Of a stretch of DNA of 64,000 bases, positions 49,831-59,462 are shown one piece after another; the first letter of the stretch is position 1; each line of letters opens with the position of its first letter. Origin of the DNA: an uncultured Eubacteriales bacterium (GTDB taxonomy: Bacteria; Bacillota; Clostridia; Oscillospirales; Acutalibacteraceae); the NCBI GenBank assembly GCA_934464615.1, contig CAKSKA010000006.1, positions 40,908 through 104,907 of the forward strand, given 5' to 3'. Under the pieces are notes generated by a model, which saw nothing but the letters and a program-made list of their open reading frames with translations, ran no database searches and was not told the origin of the DNA. The translations under genes were made by a program, and so were the position numbers.

Positions 49831-52800
49831 ATGACGTCGAGAAAACTAAAGGATCTATTTGAAAATTTACCGCAGACCGCGCCGACAATAGCGCAGGCAA
49901 ATCTGGTTTCCTGCAGCGTGGATGACGACCGCAATTTTAAAGCGGAACTGTTTTCGGATACTTACATATCCGCTGCGGAAGCGAATACCGCCAAAGAGTT
50001 GATATTAAAAAATTTTTCCCTTGCAAGCGCGGCTTTTAAAATAAAATATGCAAAAGATGCGCTGTGCCTTGATGCCGTACGGGACACGGTGGCTTTTGTG
50101 CGTGCCAAAAACGCCCGTCTTAACGGATATTTTGACGGTGCGGTGTACACCTTGGACGGCGGGAAATTAGATATTTGCCTTAAATACGGCGGCTACGATA
50201 CTATAACGGATTGCGACTTTGTCACAAAATTTTCGGATGTTTTGAAAGATACCTTCGATGTCACACTTGACGTTACATTTTCAGGCCAAAAGGATAATAT
50301 TGAAATACCGGTAAGCGCTGCTCCGGCACCGTTAATGCGTAAGAAGAACAACGAGGTACAGAATTCCGACAAGCCGCAGCCGACACCCGCCGCGGAAGAA
50401 AGAGTAAACTACGATTATAAACCGAAAGATAACTTGCCGGTTTACCTTGAAAGCGCAAAGTTGTTTTACGGCAGACGCATAAATACGGCGGTTACAAAAA
50501 TTATAGACCTTGTGCCGCCGGATAATCCGGGCGAAAAGGTCGCCATAAGTGTATGGGGCGAGGTTTTCGGAGTTGAGACCAAGCAGATAAACACCCGACG
50601 CGGACCGATGCTGCTTGTTAAATTCAGCTTCAGCGATTACACCAACTCTCTTAATGCGGCAATGTTTGTGGATATGGACAAAAAGGATAAAATGAAACCG
50701 CTTAAGGACGGCGTTTTTGCAGTTGTAAACGGCGACTATGCTTACGATAAGTATTCGGGAGAATTTACGGTTACGGTAACTGCATTGGCATCCCTTACAC
50801 CGTATGAGGAAAAGGACGAATACGAGGGTGAGAAACGAATAGAACTTCACTGCCATACAAATATGTCGGCGAAGGACGCGGTATCGGGTGCCGGCGATAT
50901 TATTAAACAGGCGTATAAGTGGGGACACAAGGCAATAGCCATTACCGACCACGGCGTTGTACAGGCATATCCGGAAGCGGCGGCGGCCGTAAAGGGCATA
51001 CGCAAATCGGGCGGAGAATTTAAGGTTATTTACGGTGTTGAGTCTTACTTTGCGGATGATACGCTCGGCGAAACCGACTTTACAAAACTGCAGCGATACC
51101 ACCAGATAATTCTTGTTAAAAATCTTACGGGACTTAAAAATCTTTATAAAATCGTATCAAGCGCACATTTAAAAAGTTTTTATAAGCGACCGCTTACTTT
51201 ACGCAGCGTGCTTGAAAAGTACAGGGAAGGGCTTATAATCGGCTCTGCCTGCGAGCAGGGAGAACTTTACCGCGCGATAGTTGACGGCAAAGACCATGAT
51301 GAACTTGTGCGTATTGCATCTTTTTACGATTATCTTGAAATTCAGCCGCTTGGCAATAATGAGTTTATGGTGAGAGAGTCGGCTGTTGTACGTACCGACA
51401 AAAAGACAGGCGCCGTTAAGGAAAACAGGTTTAAACATGTAACGAGCCTTGAAGTAATAAAAGACTTTAACCGCAAGGTTGTGGAAATTGCGGACGAGCT
51501 TGGCAAGCCGGTAGTCGCCACGGGCGATGTGCATTTTCTTAAAAAAGACGACGCGATAATAAGAAAAATACTTATGGCAGGGCAGGGGTTTGACGATTTT
51601 GACAATCAGGCGCCGCTTTATCTTAAAACCACTGCCGAAATGCTTGCCGATTTTGATTATTTCGGTGACAGGGCAAAGGAATTTGTAATTGATAATCCCG
51701 CAAAAATTGCGGCACAGGTGTCGGATGATGTAATTCCGGTGCCGGACGGAAATTATCCGCCGGTTATTGAGGGCTCCGACGAACAGCTTAAGCAAATATG
51801 CTGGGACAGGGCAATGAACATGTACGGCTATGAGGGTAAGATTCCCGATATAGTGTCAAAGAGGCTTGAAAAAGAGTTAAACGGTATTATTAACAACGGA
51901 TATTCCATAATGTACATAACCGCGCAGCGACTTGTAAAATACAGCGAGGACAACGGTTATCTTGTAGGTTCGCGAGGAAGTGTAGGCTCTTCCTTTGCCG
52001 CAACCATGGCGGGCATTTCCGAAGTTAATCCGTTAGCACCGCATTATTATTGTCCGAAATGCCGACACAGCATTTTCTTTACAAAGGGCGAAGTCGGCTC
52101 CGGTTTTGACTTGCCGGAAAAACCGTGCGAAAAATGCGGAACCATGTATAACCGCGACGGCCATGATATACCGTTTGAAACTTTCCTGGGATTTAAGGGA
52201 GATAAGGTGCCGGATATAGACCTTAACTTTTCCGATGAATTCCAAAATGAAGTGCAGCGTTATACCGAAACGCTTTTCGGAAGCGAGAACGTATTTAAGG
52301 CAGGTACTATTTCTACGGTTGCGGAAAAAACGGCTTACGGTTTTGCAAAAGCGTACGCGGAAAAGAAAAACATCACACTTTCCAATGCGGAACTTAACCG
52401 TCTGGCTATGAAGGTTGAAAATGCCAAAATAAAGCAGACAACGGGACAGCACCCTGCCGGTATGATAGTAGTGCCGAGGGATAAAGAAATTTACGATTTT
52501 TGCCCCATACAGCACCCTGCGGATGATGTAAAAAGCGATATTGTAACCACTCATTTCGATTTCCATTCAATACACGATACAATATTAAAACTTGACGAGC
52601 TCGGCCACGTTGTGCCGACAACATATAAGTATCTTGAAGAGTATACGGGAATTCCCGTAAGCGAAGTATCAATGAGTGACGAGGCGGTTTACAGCCTGTT
52701 TGTTTCAACCGAAGCTCTGGGCGTTACACCCGAACAAATCGAGTCCAAAACGGGAACTTACTGCCTGCCCGAGTTCGGCACAAAGTTTGTAAGAGAGATG

Positions 52801-53661
52801 CTTATGGACTGTAAACCCAAAAACTTTTCCGACTTGCTGCAGATTTCCGGACTGTCGCACGGTACGGACGTTTGGTTGGGTAACGCAAAGGACCTTATTG
52901 ATAACGGTACCTGCACCATTTCCGAAGTTATAGGAACGCGTGATAACATAATGGTTTACCTTATACATAAAGGTATGGAGGAAGGCAGAGCTTTTAAAAT
53001 TACCGAAACCGTACGTAAAGGACTTGTCGCAAAGGGTAAAGTGTCGGCTGAGGAATGGAAAGCAATGGAGGACGATATGCGTGCCGTAGATGTACCGGAA
53101 TGGTACATTAACAGCTGCCACAAAATTAAATACATGTTCCCCAAAGCGCATGCGGCGGCATATGTAATTTCGGCTTTGCGGCTTGCGTGGTACAAGGTGC
53201 ACCGTCCGCTTGAGTTTTATTGCGCTTATTTTACCGCTAGACCGGAGGACGTGGATATACCGACGATTATTAAGGGTAAGCAGGCGGTAAAAAATTATCT
53301 TAAAGGAATAAAGGATAAGGGCAAGGAGGCGTCCAAAAAGGAATTGGACGTTTACAACAATATGCTTATATTTAACGAAATGCTTGAACGCGGCGTTGAG
53401 GTTTTGCCCATTGACCTTGAACATTCCCATGCGGTAAAGTTTGTACCGGAAAACGGAAAGATGCGTCTGCCCTTCGGCTCGCTTTCGGGAGTAGGCGAAA
53501 AGGCGGCATATGCAATTTACGATGCGGCGCAAAAAGGCGACTTTATTTCCAAGGAGGAATTTCAGGCGCAGGCAGGCGTTTCAAAAACGCTGGTTGAGAA
53601 TTTAAGTGAGCTCGGCGTATTGGATTCTTTACCGGATACCAACCAAATTTCAATGTTTTAA
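49831..53661 (+). CDS. polC: DNA polymerase III PolC lacking the proofreading exonuclease domain
   Basis: The replicative DNA polymerase of Firmicutes. The order is an N-terminal domain (about 1-190), the OB-fold (about 215-330), PHP (HCHT at 340-343, AITDHGVVQ, YGVE at 401-404), then polymerase palm, fingers and thumb. The palm includes SRGSVGSSF, a zinc finger CPKC/CEKC and catalytic aspartates D795 and D797 in PDIDLNF; helix-hairpin-helix and C-terminal domains follow. At 1276 residues it is about 160 shorter than usual PolC (about 1440). The missing part is exactly the DnaQ-like exonuclease normally inserted between YGVE..DD and the second PHP half. Here residue 404 leads within about 20 residues to HQIILVKNLTGLKNLYK. 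No DxE, HNxxFD or HxxxxD exonuclease motif is found anywhere. The frame is uninterrupted, so this is a clean domain loss. Confidence 0.96.
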   Translation: MTSRKLKDLFENLPQTAPTIAQANLVSCSVDDDRNFKAELFSDTYISAAEANTAKELILKNFSLASAAFKIKYAKDALCLDAVRDTVAFVRAKNARLNGYFDGAVYTLDGGKLDICLKYGGYDTITDCDFVTKFSDVLKDTFDVTLDVTFSGQKDNIEIPVSAAPAPLMRKKNNEVQNSDKPQPTPAAEERVNYDYKPKDNLPVYLESAKLFYGRRINTAVTKIIDLVPPDNPGEKVAISVWGEVFGVETKQINTRRGPMLLVKFSFSDYTNSLNAAMFVDMDKKDKMKPLKDGVFAVVNGDYAYDKYSGEFTVTVTALASLTPYEEKDEYEGEKRIELHCHTNMSAKDAVSGAGDIIKQAYKWGHKAIAITDHGVVQAYPEAAAAVKGIRKSGGEFKVIYGVESYFADDTLGETDFTKLQRYHQIILVKNLTGLKNLYKIVSSAHLKSFYKRPLTLRSVLEKYREGLIIGSACEQGELYRAIVDGKDHDELVRIASFYDYLEIQPLGNNEFMVRESAVVRTDKKTGAVKENRFKHVTSLEVIKDFNRKVVEIADELGKPVVATGDVHFLKKDDAIIRKILMAGQGFDDFDNQAPLYLKTTAEMLADFDYFGDRAKEFVIDNPAKIAAQVSDDVIPVPDGNYPPVIEGSDEQLKQICWDRAMNMYGYEGKIPDIVSKRLEKELNGIINNGYSIMYITAQRLVKYSEDNGYLVGSRGSVGSSFAATMAGISEVNPLAPHYYCPKCRHSIFFTKGEVGSGFDLPEKPCEKCGTMYNRDGHDIPFETFLGFKGDKVPDIDLNFSDEFQNEVQRYTETLFGSENVFKAGTISTVAEKTAYGFAKAYAEKKNITLSNAELNRLAMKVENAKIKQTTGQHPAGMIVVPRDKEIYDFCPIQHPADDVKSDIVTTHFDFHSIHDTILKLDELGHVVPTTYKYLEEYTGIPVSEVSMSDEAVYSLFVSTEALGVTPEQIESKTGTYCLPEFGTKFVREMLMDCKPKNFSDLLQISGLSHGTDVWLGNAKDLIDNGTCTISEVIGTRDNIMVYLIHKGMEEGRAFKITETVRKGLVAKGKVSAEEWKAMEDDMRAVDVPEWYINSCHKIKYMFPKAHAAAYVISALRLAWYKVHRPLEFYCAYFTARPEDVDIPTIIKGKQAVKNYLKGIKDKGKEASKKELDVYNNMLIFNEMLERGVEVLPIDLEHSHAVKFVPENGKMRLPFGSLSGVGEKAAYAIYDAAQKGDFISKEEFQAQAGVSKTLVENLSELGVLDSLPDTNQISMF

Positions 53662-53682
53662 CAAAAAAATTACAATTTTTTC

Positions 53683-53727
53683 AACACCCCGAAAGTGCCT
53701 GTATAAAGGCGTTTTTGGGGTGTTTTT
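53683..53727 (+). terminator. Terminator of the pyrH-polC cluster
   Basis: A long nested hairpin: outer arms AACACCCC/GGGGTGTT, continued inward by about 10 further pairs, followed by T residues. Confidence 0.85.
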
Positions 53728-53770
53728 ATGTATAATCGCAAAAAAATATCTCAAAATAATAACAAAAAGG

Positions 53771-53799
53771 TTGCAATTCTGTAACTTTTTTGTTATAAT
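53771..53799 (+). promoter_or_regulatory. Promoter of the second M23 peptidase gene
   Basis: TTGCAA (53771-53776) and TATAAT (53794-53799) with a 17-base spacer. Confidence 0.75.
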
Positions 53800-53843
53800 G
53801 TTCTACGTTGTTACAAAAAAGAAAACTATTGGAGGGAAAACTT

Positions 53844-55061
53844 ATGAAGGAGAAGGTATTAAAAGCTGTTAATACTGTTGCTAATGCCGGACGCCTTGTA
53901 AAGTTAATCGGCTTCGCTGTTATATGTACCGTAACCGTAATTTTAAGCCTTGTTTTCTCAGGTGTAAAAATAGGTTACACAGTTAAGTACGGCGGCAATA
54001 AAATTGCAACCGTAGATAAAAAATCGGATTTTGATTATGCAAAGTCACTTGCGCTTGAGCAGGTTGATACCGAAAACAAAGAAGGTGTTTTATACGCACC
54101 GGTATTTACGCCTACTCTTTCCTTGCCGGATAATTTTGAAAACATACAGGATTTGGCATCGGCAATACTTGATAACACCGCAGAACTTGAAAATTCCGCG
54201 GCACTCAATGTCAACGGCGAAAATGTGGCGTTTGCAAAAACAAGCGACGAGTTAAACGAACTTGCGGACAAGCGCCTTAATGCTTACAATGTTGAAAATG
54301 CCGAGAATTCGGCAGAATTTTTGGATGAAGTTGAAATTAAATCGGTATACTGCAAAACTGCCGATTACACCGAAACTCAGGAAATAGCCGCACAGTTTGA
54401 AAATTTAAGCGTTAAAACCACGGCACAGTATAAGAGCGACGTTGCTGTTGCTTTTTCCACCGTTACGGAAAAATCCGCACAAAAGTTGGTAGGATACCGC
54501 GCGGTTACCTGTGCGGGTGAAGAAGGACTTAACCAAAACATAGAAGAAGTAATTATGGTAAACGGTAACGAGATAGAACGTAATGTGCTTGATCAAGTCG
54601 TAGTTAAAGAGCCCGTTGACCGTGTTGTAGTAATAGGCGTTGCTTCTTCAAGTACTGCCGCGCTTAATAAGTCGGCGTCGGGCGGTATGGTTTTCCCCTT
54701 ACCAAAGGGCAGCGGATACACGCTTACAACTTATTTCGGTGAGTATGACGGATCGCATGCACATAAAGGTGTTGACTATGCGGTAAGCAAAGGAACATCC
54801 ATTTATGCGGTAAAGGGCGGAACAGTGCTTACAGCAGGTTTTAAGAGTGATTACGGCAATTACGTTATAATTAATCACGGCGACGGCATAAAAACCCTTT
54901 ATGCGCATTGCAGTGAACTTTATGTGTCTGCCGGTCAGGAAGTGTCGCAGGGACAAACCATAGCGACAGTCGGAAATACAGGTTGGTCTACAGGCAACCA
55001 CCTGCATTTTGAAGTAATTGTAAACGGCAGTTACGCAAATCCGCTTAATTATATAGGATAG
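53844..55061 (+). CDS. Membrane-anchored M23 peptidase with G5-like domain (second copy)
   Basis: A 405-residue predicted cell-wall endopeptidase. One transmembrane helix at about 20-40 (LIGFAVICTVTVILSLVFSG) is followed by an extracellular region of about 200 residues, rich in Asn, Glu and Ala. A G5-like strand set (LVGYRAVTCAGEEGLNQNIEEVIMVNG) and a C-terminal LytM domain come next. Zinc ligands are H307 and D311 (HKGVDYA) and H388 in HLH (386-388). ATG at 53844 has GGAGGG 7 bases upstream; an earlier in-frame ATG at 53808 has none. It has its own promoter and terminator. The same domain plan as the gene at 37049 marks them as paralogues. Confidence 0.9.
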   Translation: MKEKVLKAVNTVANAGRLVKLIGFAVICTVTVILSLVFSGVKIGYTVKYGGNKIATVDKKSDFDYAKSLALEQVDTENKEGVLYAPVFTPTLSLPDNFENIQDLASAILDNTAELENSAALNVNGENVAFAKTSDELNELADKRLNAYNVENAENSAEFLDEVEIKSVYCKTADYTETQEIAAQFENLSVKTTAQYKSDVAVAFSTVTEKSAQKLVGYRAVTCAGEEGLNQNIEEVIMVNGNEIERNVLDQVVVKEPVDRVVVIGVASSSTAALNKSASGGMVFPLPKGSGYTLTTYFGEYDGSHAHKGVDYAVSKGTSIYAVKGGTVLTAGFKSDYGNYVIINHGDGIKTLYAHCSELYVSAGQEVSQGQTIATVGNTGWSTGNHLHFEVIVNGSYANPLNYIG

Positions 55062-55070
55062 TAAAATTTT

Positions 55071-55099
55071 CCGGTATTCCTTGCGAATACCGGTTTTTT
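55071..55099 (+). terminator. Terminator of the second M23 gene
   Basis: Stem CCGGTATTC/GAATACCGG with a 5-base loop, then six T residues. Confidence 0.9.
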
Positions 55100-55111
55100 G
55101 TTTATGTTGCC

Positions 55112-55141
55112 TTGACTTAAACACAATATATGGTGTATAAT
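55112..55141 (+). promoter_or_regulatory. Promoter of the topoisomerase pair
   Basis: TTGACT (55112-55117) and TATAAT (55136-55141) with an 18-base spacer. Confidence 0.75.
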
Positions 55142-55198
55142 AACTTGGTATGGGAAGATGTAAAACATCATTTATAGGTTTATTTGTGGGAGAATTAT

Positions 55199-57181
55199 AT
55201 GGCAAATAAAAAATCGGAATACACAAACGACAGTATTGAGCAGCTTAAAGGTCCGGATCAAGTCCGTAAAAGGCCGAGCGTAATATTCGGTTCCGACGAT
55301 ATTGAGGGCTGCAAGCATGCTGTATTTGAAATTATTTCAAATTCAATTGATGAAGCGCGTGAGGGTTTCGGAAATAAAATAATAGTTACAAAGTATACCG
55401 ACGGTTCTGTAGAAGTGCAGGATTTCGGCCGCGGTGCGCCGGTGGATTTCAACAATAAGGAACAGTGCTATAACTGGCAGTTGCTTTTCTGTACGCTGTA
55501 TGCCGGCAGTAAATACAATAATACCAGCGGTTCCAATTATGAATATTCCATAGGTCTTAACGGTTTGGGACTTTGCGCAACACAGTTTGCAAGTGAATAT
55601 ATGGACGCCGAGATTAAAAGGGACGGCTTTAAATACAATCTTCATTTTGAAAAAGGCGTTAACGTAGGCGGACTTAAAAAAGAGCCTTATGACGGAAAAG
55701 ACACGGGTACGCGTATACGTTGGAAACCGGATATAAAGGTATTTACAGATGTGGATATACCGACGGACGACCTTATAACAACCCTGCGCCGTCAGGCAAT
55801 AGTAAATAAAGGGCTGCTTTTTGTATTCAGGGAACAGCAGGGCGCTAAATTTATTCAAACACAGTATGTATATAAAAACGGTATTTTGGAATACCTTGAA
55901 GAAAAAGTGGGCGAGGAACGCCTTACGGGTATTCAGTCCTGGTCGGGAGACCGCCGCGGACGCGACAGAGAGGACAGGCCGGAATATAATGTAAAAATGA
56001 ACATCGCATTCTGTTTTTCAAACAACCACAGGATGATCGAGTATTACCATAATTCAAGTTTTCTTGAAAACGGCGGCTCGCCCGATAAGGCGGTAAGAAG
56101 TGCGTTTGTATCCCAAATAGATTCGTATATAAAATCCGCAGGCAAATATAAAGCAAACGAAAGCAAAATAACATTTGCCGATATTCAGGAGAGTCTGGCG
56201 CTGGTAACCAACTGTTTTTCGTCGGTTGCCTCTTACGAAAATCAGACGAAAAAATCGGTTACAAATAAATTTATTTACGAAGCGATGAATGATTTTATAA
56301 GGCATCAGCTTGAGATTTATTTTATTGAAAACAAAGCGGAAGCCGATAAAATCGCCGACCAGATACTTATAAACAAACGCAGCAGAGAGCGCAGCGAAAA
56401 AGAACGCCTTAATATAAAGAAAACACTGCAGACTTCGGGCAGTATGGTAGACAGGGTACAAAAATTTGTGGACTGTCGCACAAAGGATGTTGAAAAAAGG
56501 GAAATATTTATTGTTGAGGGTGATTCGGCACTCGGTTCCTGTAAACTTGCGCGCGATCCCGATTTTCAGGCTATTATGCCGGTAAGGGGAAAAATACTGA
56601 ACTGCCTTAAAGCAGAATACGACAAGGTGTTTAAAAGCGAGATAATTACCGACCTTATAAAAGTGTTGGGCTGCGGAGTAGAGGTTAAAAGCAAATCCAA
56701 TAAAGACCTTTCAACCTTTAACCTTGATAATTTGCGTTGGAACAAGATAATAATATGTACCGATGCCGATGTTGACGGATTTCAGATCCGCACACTTATA
56801 CTTACCATGATATACCGCGTTATGCCGACGCTTATTAACGAGGGCAGGGTATATATTGCAGAAACTCCGCTTTACGAAATATCAACCAAAGATATGCAGT
56901 ATTTTGCATATGATGAGGCTGAAAAAAATGAGATAATTAAAAAAATCGGTAATAAGAGTTATGATATTCAGCGTTCAAAGGGACTTGGTGAAAACCAACC
57001 CGATATGATGAATCTTACAACCATGAATCCAGAAACCAGACGCCTTATAAAAGTAATGCCGGACGACGCACAGCGTACTTCGGATATGTTTGATTTGCTT
57101 TTGGGCGATAACCTGCAGGGCAGAAAAGATTATATTGCAGAGTACGGATATATGTATCTTGACGATGCGGACTTTAGTTAA
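55199..57181 (+). CDS. parE: Divergent type IIA topoisomerase B subunit (ParE/GyrB-like)
   Basis: The ATPase and TOPRIM subunit of a type IIA topoisomerase. The 660-residue protein has the GHKL ATPase with NSIDEA, DFGRGAP and GLNGLGLCATQFAS, then the transducer domain. The TOPRIM domain has EGDSALGS from E440 and DADVD with D522, D524 and D526; QRSKGLGENQP follows. Key residues are present, but motif wording differs from standard GyrB (DNGRGIP; GLHGVGAS; EGDSAGGS). No large insert is seen. It lies 11 bases before its partner A subunit. Topoisomerase IV is the better guess because the partner lacks a gyrase box; the exact role is inferred. Confidence 0.87.
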   Translation: MANKKSEYTNDSIEQLKGPDQVRKRPSVIFGSDDIEGCKHAVFEIISNSIDEAREGFGNKIIVTKYTDGSVEVQDFGRGAPVDFNNKEQCYNWQLLFCTLYAGSKYNNTSGSNYEYSIGLNGLGLCATQFASEYMDAEIKRDGFKYNLHFEKGVNVGGLKKEPYDGKDTGTRIRWKPDIKVFTDVDIPTDDLITTLRRQAIVNKGLLFVFREQQGAKFIQTQYVYKNGILEYLEEKVGEERLTGIQSWSGDRRGRDREDRPEYNVKMNIAFCFSNNHRMIEYYHNSSFLENGGSPDKAVRSAFVSQIDSYIKSAGKYKANESKITFADIQESLALVTNCFSSVASYENQTKKSVTNKFIYEAMNDFIRHQLEIYFIENKAEADKIADQILINKRSRERSEKERLNIKKTLQTSGSMVDRVQKFVDCRTKDVEKREIFIVEGDSALGSCKLARDPDFQAIMPVRGKILNCLKAEYDKVFKSEIITDLIKVLGCGVEVKSKSNKDLSTFNLDNLRWNKIIICTDADVDGFQIRTLILTMIYRVMPTLINEGRVYIAETPLYEISTKDMQYFAYDEAEKNEIIKKIGNKSYDIQRSKGLGENQPDMMNLTTMNPETRRLIKVMPDDAQRTSDMFDLLLGDNLQGRKDYIAEYGYMYLDDADFS

Positions 57182-57192
57182 AGGAAAGAGAT

Positions 57193-59430
57193 ATGGCACC
57201 CAGAAAAAAGAAAGAAACAGAAAACAAACCTAAAGTTAATATGGATAAAACCTATATTGCAGGTGCGGGGCTTACGGTTGAACAGCCTATAGTTACAACG
57301 CTTGAAACCAACTATATGCCATACGCCATGAGTGTTATAGTCTCCCGTGCAATACCGGAAATAGACGGTTTTAAACCTTCTCACCGAAAACTGCTTTATA
57401 TGATGTATTTAATGGGCTTGCTTAAGGGCAAAACCATTAAATCCGCAAATATTGTGGGACGCACAATGCAGCTCAATCCGCACGGTGACGCAGCAATATA
57501 CGAAACGATGGTAAGACTGAGCGAGGGTTATCAGGCGCTTTTGCATCCGTACGTTCAGTCGAAAGGCTCTTTCGGTAAGGCGTATTCGCGTGATATGGCG
57601 TATGCGGCGTCCCGTTATACGGAAGCGAAGCTGTCACCGATTGCGTCGGAACTTTTTGCGGATATCGATAAGGAAACGGTAGATTTTGTTGATAATTACG
57701 ACGCAACGCTTAAAGAGCCCACACTGTTTCCCGTAACATTCCCGTCCGTACTTGTAAATGCAAATACGGGTATCGCTGTCGGCATGGCGTCCTCTATTTG
57801 TCCTTTTAATTTGGAAGAAGTATGCAGGACCACGATAGCATATATTAAGGATAACGACATAAATATAGCCGATACATTGCTTGCCCCCGATTTTCCGATA
57901 GGCGGTCAGCTTTTGTACGACCGTGAGGCACTTGAGAAAATATACGCAACAGGACGAGGCAGTTTTAAAGTGCGCGGCGTTTACAGTTACGATAAATCAC
58001 AAAACTGTATTGATATTACCGAAATACCGCCTACTACTACGGTTGAAGCAATAATAGAAAAGGTTATTGAACTTGTAAAGGCTAAAAAGATAACCGAGAT
58101 AAACGATATACGCGATGAAACAGGTCTTGACGGTCTTAAAATAACAATAGATTTAAAACGCGGGGTTGACGTGGAACGCTTTATGGCAAAAATGTTTAAG
58201 TCCACACCGCTTCAGGACAGCTTTTCATGTAACTTTAACATCCTTATTGCAGGAACACCGCGCGTTTTATCGGTTAAAGAAATTATAAGCGAGTGGGTGG
58301 CTTTCCGCACCGAATGTGTACGACGCCGTGTTTATTTTGATTTAAGCAAGGCAAAGGACCGTTTACATTTGCTTAAAGGTCTGCAAAAAATACTGTTGGA
58401 CATTGACAAAGCCATAAAAATAGTAAGGGATACTGCGGAAGAAAAAGAAGTTGTGCCAAACCTTATGATAGGCTTCGGCATAGACGAAGTACAGGCCGAA
58501 TTTGTGGCGGAAATTAAACTGCGCCATTTAAACAGGGAATATATTTTAAAAAGGCTTGACGATGTAGAGCGCCTGCAAAAAGACGTTGAGGAACTTGAAA
58601 GTGTGCTTGCAAGCAAAAATAAAGTTTTGCGCATTATTATAAATGAACTTGAGAATGTTATAAAAAAATACGGTGTTGCGCGCAAAACAAAACTTATAAC
58701 TCCCGATGTTTTGGACAGTGAAAACGTAGAAGAACCCGTGGATGAATCGCCTGTTACGCTCTTCTTTACGCGTGACGGTTACTTTAAAAAGATAACGCCG
58801 CAGTCCCTGCGCATGAGCGGCGAGCAGAAACTTAAAGAGGGCGACGAAATGTCGCAAGTGATAGAGGCGACAAACGCGCATGAATTGCTGTTTTTCACAA
58901 ATAAGCAACAGGTTTACAAGGCTCGTGTTTCCGATTTTTCCGACGGTAAAGCGAGCGTACTCGGTGAATATATTGCCGGCAAACTGGGCTTTGACGAAAA
59001 TGAGAACGCAATTTATATGGTAGCGACAAGGAATTACAGCGGCAGTGTTTTGTTTGTGTTTGATAACGGACGCATAGCAAAGGTTGCGCTTTCGGCATAC
59101 AGCACAAAAACAAACAGGAAGAAACTTGTAGGCGCTTATACCGATAAATTTGTTTTGCATACCGTTATTCGACTGACACAGGATACGGACATACTTCTGA
59201 CATCTACAAACGGCAGGATGTTGCTTGTAAATACCGGTGCATTGCAGACTAAAACCACAAGGGATAACGGCGGCGTTGCCGTTATGACGCAGAAACGCGG
59301 TCAACGTATTTATACAGCGCAGGTTTACAGCGAGGGTATGCTTGACGAACCGCACCGTTACCGTACGCGCAATTTGCCTGCGGCAGGAAGTTATCCCGCA
59401 TCGCCGAAAGCGGAGCAGCTTACAATTTAA
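57193..59430 (+). CDS. parC: Divergent type IIA topoisomerase A subunit (ParC/GyrA-like)
   Basis: The DNA-breaking subunit partnered with the preceding gene. The 745-residue protein has the winged-helix domain with the catalytic tyrosine Y142 in AASRYTEAKLS, the tower and coiled-coil regions to about 510, and a beta-pinwheel C-terminal domain (TLFFTRDGYFKKI; GRIAKVALSAYSTK). The Gln-Arg-Arg-Gly-Gly-Lys-Gly gyrase box is not seen, which favours a topoisomerase IV-type enzyme. In the quinolone region, PHGDAAIYE, Ala100 stands where the usual Ser is and Glu104 is at the acidic position. AAGGA lies 7 bases before the ATG. Confidence 0.87.
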   Translation: MAPRKKKETENKPKVNMDKTYIAGAGLTVEQPIVTTLETNYMPYAMSVIVSRAIPEIDGFKPSHRKLLYMMYLMGLLKGKTIKSANIVGRTMQLNPHGDAAIYETMVRLSEGYQALLHPYVQSKGSFGKAYSRDMAYAASRYTEAKLSPIASELFADIDKETVDFVDNYDATLKEPTLFPVTFPSVLVNANTGIAVGMASSICPFNLEEVCRTTIAYIKDNDINIADTLLAPDFPIGGQLLYDREALEKIYATGRGSFKVRGVYSYDKSQNCIDITEIPPTTTVEAIIEKVIELVKAKKITEINDIRDETGLDGLKITIDLKRGVDVERFMAKMFKSTPLQDSFSCNFNILIAGTPRVLSVKEIISEWVAFRTECVRRRVYFDLSKAKDRLHLLKGLQKILLDIDKAIKIVRDTAEEKEVVPNLMIGFGIDEVQAEFVAEIKLRHLNREYILKRLDDVERLQKDVEELESVLASKNKVLRIIINELENVIKKYGVARKTKLITPDVLDSENVEEPVDESPVTLFFTRDGYFKKITPQSLRMSGEQKLKEGDEMSQVIEATNAHELLFFTNKQQVYKARVSDFSDGKASVLGEYIAGKLGFDENENAIYMVATRNYSGSVLFVFDNGRIAKVALSAYSTKTNRKKLVGAYTDKFVLHTVIRLTQDTDILLTSTNGRMLLVNTGALQTKTTRDNGGVAVMTQKRGQRIYTAQVYSEGMLDEPHRYRTRNLPAAGSYPASPKAEQLTI

Positions 59431-59439
59431 AATAAAAAG

Positions 59440-59462
59440 AGCCGCTTTTTAACAAAGCGGCT
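59440..59462 (-). terminator. Hairpin with T-run on the minus strand, downstream of parC
   Basis: Stem AGCCGCTTT/AAAGCGGCT with a 5-base loop. On the plus strand no T-run follows, but on the minus strand CTTTTTATTTT does. It therefore looks like a terminator for minus-strand transcription, although no minus-strand gene is seen. Confidence 0.5.
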
